DNA from: Streptosporangium becharense
GTDB lineage: Bacteria; Actinomycetota; Actinomycetes; Streptosporangiales; Streptosporangiaceae
Length of the DNA: 64,000 bases
Reading direction: 5' to 3'
NCBI RefSeq assembly: GCF_014204985.1
Contig: NZ_JACHMP010000001.1
Location: forward strand, 6,448,001 to 6,512,000
A model generated the notes under the pieces. It was not told the DNA's origin. It made no database searches and saw only the letters and a program-made list of their open reading frames with translations. The stretch's first letter is position 1. Every line of letters starts with the position of its first letter. Both the position numbers and the translations under genes were made by a program. Below are positions 61,535 through 64,000 of this stretch, in pieces.

Positions 61535-63759
61535 CCCCGCTCCTCGATCACGGCCAGTACGGTTCCCGCCTCGACCTGACGGCCCGGCGTCACGTTCAGC
61601 GCGGACACCGTGCCCGCGACGGGCGCGGTGATCCGGTGCTCCATCTTCATGGCTTCGAGCACCACGACCACCTGCCCCGCGCCGACGTCCGCACCGGCCT
61701 CGACGTCGACCCGCAGCACCGTACCGGGCATGGGGGCCAGCAGGGAGCCCGCGGGCACGTGCTCGGCCGGTTCGGGCAGCCGGGGCAGCGGGGTGAGCCG
61801 CACCGCGCCGAGCGGGGAGTCGACGTGCGTCGCCCCGGCGTAGCGGGCGACGGCGAACCGGTGCCGCACCCCCGAGGTCTCCAGGACGACCGATGAGGGC
61901 GTCGCCCCGACCAGTGTCGTGTCCGGGAATCCCTCGGCGCGCAGGCCGTCCCGGGTGATCCGGTAGGCGACCTCGGCCTCCGCGAAGGAGACGCGCTGCG
62001 GTTGCGACACCACGTTGCGCCACCCGCTCGGCAGGGTGGCCTGCACGGGCGCCGCCGCCCGGTTGGCCGCCGCCTGTGCGAGCGCCGCGGCGAGGGCGGA
62101 CAGCTCCAGCGTCCCCGGCCGGTCACCCGCGCCGTCCCGGTCGGCGGGCCCGCCATGGCTTCCGCGGTTTCCGGGGTCGCCGTGCCCCCGAACCGCAGAC
62201 GCCGCCTCACCGGGTGCCGTCTCATCAGGCGCGGTCTCACCGGCCGCCGCCCCACCGGGTGCCGTCTCATCAGGCGCGGTCTCACCGGCCGCCGCCCCAC
62301 CGGGTGCCGCCTCATCAGGGGCCGCCGCGTCGGGGACCCGTCCCGCCGGAGCGTGCTCGTCGAGGAACCCGGTGTGGGTCTCACCCGCCAGGAACGCCGG
62401 ATGGCGTAGGACCTCCACCAGCAGGTCCCGGTTGGTGACGGGACCGTGGATCCGGGCGCCCGCCAGGGCCGCGGCGAGCACGCGCACGGCCTGGCCGCGC
62501 GTCGGGCCGTACGCGACCACCTTGGCGATCATCGGGTCGTAGTGGACGCCGATCTCCGAGCCGTCCTCCACCCCGGAGTCGAGACGCAGGCCGTACCGCC
62601 CGCCCGGTGGAGCCTCGAAACGGGAGCGCACGCCGGGAACCTCGAAGCGGTGCAGGACACCGCTCTGCGGGAGCCAGCCGCGGGCCGGATCCTCGGCGTA
62701 GAGCCGCGCCTCCACGGCGTGCCCCGACGGCTCCGGCGGCGAGGCGGGCAACCGGGCACCCTCGGCGATCCGGAGCTGGAGCTCGACGAGATCGACGCCG
62801 TGGACGCACTCGGTCACCGGGTGCTCCACCTGGAGGCGGGTGTTCATCTCCAGGAACGCCACCGTGTCACCCCGGACGAGGAACTCGACCGTCCCGGCGC
62901 CGACGTAACCGATGGCCCTGGCCGCCGTGACCGCCGCCTCGCGCAGCCGTGCCCCGGCCGCCGCGGAGATCCCCGGCGAGGGCGTCTCCTCGATCACCTT
63001 CTGGTGCCGCCGCTGGATCGAGCACTCCCGCTCGCCCAGTGCCCACACCGTCCCGTGGATGTCGGCGAGAATCTGCACCTCGACGTGCCGGGCGCCTTCC
63101 AGCAGCGGTTCGACGAACACCGCGCCGTCCCCGAACGCGGACGCGGCCTCCCGGCGCGCCGACTCGACCGCCGCGAGCAGGTCACCGGCCCGCCGCACCA
63201 CGCGCATCCCGCGCCCGCCGCCGCCGGCCGCGGCCTTCACCAGAAGAGGGGTCCGCGGCCCGGCCGCGGACCCGCCCAATGCGGCGAGGACGGCGTCGGC
63301 CCCGCGTTCCAGGTCGGCCGCCGGGCAGCCGGGCTCCGCGGTGAAATCCGGAAGCACCGGGACCCCGGCGGCGGCCATCAGCGCCTTGGCCTCGATCTTG
63401 GAGCCCATCGCGGCGACCGCCTCCGGGGGAGGCCCCACCCAGGTCAGGCCGGCCTCCAGCACGGCCCGCGCGAAACCGGCGTTCTCCGAGAGGAACCCGT
63501 AACCGGGATGGACCGCGTCCGCCCCAGCCCGGAGGGCCGCCGTGACGATCCGCTCCACCGACAGGTACGTCTCGGCGGGCGTGACGCCGGGCAGCCGCAC
63601 GGCGTGGTCGGCCTCGGCCGCGTGCGGCGCGCGGGCGTCGGCGTCGGAGAACACCGCGACGGTCTCGACGCCGAGGTCGCGGCAGGTACGGAAGACACGC
63701 CGGGCGATCTCTCCCCGGTTGGCGACGAGGAGCCGGCCGATCACGCTCAAGGGCCACAT
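61531..63759 (-). CDS. acyl-CoA carboxylase alpha subunit (biotin carboxylase + BCCP), second copy
   Basis: The product of about 742 residues has a biotin carboxylase domain ([87 protein letters not shown]). An expanded Ala/Pro/Asp/Glu linker coded by 45-bp repeats follows, then the biotinyl domain with VLEAMKMEH. It is a paralogue of the carboxylase at 29224. The start is uncertain: ATG 63759 or GTG 63744, neither with a clear ribosome binding site. Substrate by context: methylcrotonyl-CoA, geranyl-CoA or similar. Confidence 0.9.
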   Translation of the reverse strand: MWPLSVIGRLLVANRGEIARRVFRTCRDLGVETVAVFSDADARAPHAAEADHAVRLPGVTPAETYLSVERIVTAALRAGADAVHPGYGFLSENAGFARAVLEAGLTWVGPPPEAVAAMGSKIEAKALMAAAGVPVLPDFTAEPGCPAADLERGADAVLAALGGSAAGPRTPLLVKAAAGGGGRGMRVVRRAGDLLAAVESARREAASAFGDGAVFVEPLLEGARHVEVQILADIHGTVWALGERECSIQRRHQKVIEETPSPGISAAAGARLREAAVTAARAIGYVGAGTVEFLVRGDTVAFLEMNTRLQVEHPVTECVHGVDLVELQLRIAEGARLPASPPEPSGHAVEARLYAEDPARGWLPQSGVLHRFEVPGVRSRFEAPPGGRYGLRLDSGVEDGSEIGVHYDPMIAKVVAYGPTRGQAVRVLAAALAGARIHGPVTNRDLLVEVLRHPAFLAGETHTGFLDEHAPAGRVPDAAAPDEAAPGGAAAGETAPDETAPGGAAAGETAPDETAPGEAASAVRGHGDPGNRGSHGGPADRDGAGDRPGTLELSALAAALAQAAANRAAAPVQATLPSGWRNVVSQPQRVSFAEAEVAYRITRDGLRAEGFPDTTLVGATPSSVVLETSGVRHRFAVARYAGATHVDSPLGAVRLTPLPRLPEPAEHVPAGSLLAPMPGTVLRVDVEAGADVGAGQVVVVLEAMKMEHRITAPVAGTVSALNVTPGRQVEAGTVLAVIEERG
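62208..62319 (-). repeat. 45-bp in-frame tandem repeat in the biotin carboxylase gene
   Basis: Unit starts at 62208, 62253 and 62298 (exact 45-bp period, third copy partial). It codes for TAPDETAPGGAAAGE-like 15-residue repeats in the linker between the carboxylase and biotinyl domains. The linker would be flexible and its length could vary between strains. Confidence 0.85.
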
Positions 63760-63777
63760 CCGGGGACGGTCACGGGC

Positions 63778-64000
63778 TCACATCCGGAAGACGCCGAAGC
63801 CCGCGGGCTCCGGGACGGGGGCGTTGTTGACGGCCGACAGGCACAGGCCGAGGACCGTGCGGGTGTCACGGGGGTCGATCACCCCGTCGTCGTAGAGACG
63901 GCCGGACAGGAAGAACGGCAGCGACTCGGCCTCGATCTGCGCCTCGACCATCTGGCGCATCGCCGCGTCGGCCTCCTCGTCGTAGACCTGCCCTCGGGCC
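63778..64000 (-). CDS. acyl-CoA carboxyltransferase beta subunit, 5' part beyond window
   Basis: Only the last 73 codons are present. The sequence [49 protein letters not shown] closely matches the C-terminus of the carboxyltransferase at 27659 ([20 protein letters not shown]...GYGVFRM). It therefore belongs to the same methylcrotonyl-CoA carboxylase beta group and pairs with the biotin carboxylase 18 nt downstream. Confidence 0.88.
   Translation of the reverse strand, partial: ARGQVYDEEADAAMRQMVEAQIEAESLPFFLSGRLYDDGVIDPRDTRTVLGLCLSAVNNAPVPEPAGFGVFRM

Overview
The window is very GC-rich and shows strong G/C bias at third codon positions. It has many GTG and TTG starts, several probable leaderless genes, DUF5753 and double-MerR regulators and a CebR-type operator. 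This points to a filamentous actinomycete chromosome; a Streptosporangiaceae-like host is an inference from gene content, not shown directly. I see no rRNA, tRNA, transposase, integrase or CRISPR array.

Layout. 1-5408 (minus): three genes of an SMC-type complex (kleisin-like, winged-helix partner, SMC-like ATPase cut by the left edge), resembling MukBEF/MksBEF and the Wadjet (JetABC) plasmid-defence family. 5665-7914 (plus): an Spo0M-like protein, then a DUF5753 helix-turn-helix regulator and a small partner, both preceded by repeated GCAAC motifs. 8071-18284: a class III (labionin-type, SapB/flavipeptin-like) lanthipeptide locus. It contains a NarL-type response regulator (plus) facing a minus-strand group of histidine kinase, LanKC synthetase, two precursor genes with identical cores, two ABC half-transporters and a prolyl oligopeptidase that is the likely leader protease. 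18467-26953: mixed housekeeping genes (M50-type membrane protease, NTF2-like protein, CorA, GNAT protein, fused E1 2-oxoacid dehydrogenase, a small Cys-rich secreted protein, universal stress protein). 26959-33424: a leucine/isovalerate catabolic (liu-type) operon with a divergent TetR repressor and three copies of a 16-bp operator. 33700-43681: a Cys-tailed DUF5685 protein, DUF1232 protein, GH6 cellulase with CBM2 under a perfect CebR box, a MarR/DoxX pair, an unknown protein, the psuG-psuK pseudouridine pair and a YeiH transporter. 43752-52719: LysR regulator, FAD oxidoreductase, an MprAB-like two-component pair, an RTX-like secreted protein, and a double-MerR regulator divergent from a UvrA-like drug-resistance ATPase. 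53050-56450: a GT2-GtrA protein coupled to a PMT-type membrane glycosyltransferase. 56605-64000: TetR regulator, a small hypothetical protein, an APH-like phosphotransferase, and an AtuA / enoyl-CoA hydratase / biotin carboxylase / carboxyltransferase operon that runs off the right edge.

How the parts work together. In the lanthipeptide locus LanKC would phosphorylate, dehydrate and cyclise the two precursors. The oligopeptidase would cut after the single leader proline, the ABC pair would export the product, and the split kinase/regulator pair would control expression. The liu operon turns isovaleryl-CoA into acetoacetate plus acetyl-CoA but lacks its own methylglutaconyl-CoA hydratase; the hydratase in the right-hand carboxylase operon could supply that step, or that operon may serve a different branched acyl-CoA. 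The most promising targets for follow-up are the lanthipeptide locus with its built-in oligopeptidase and the SMC-type complex at the left edge.
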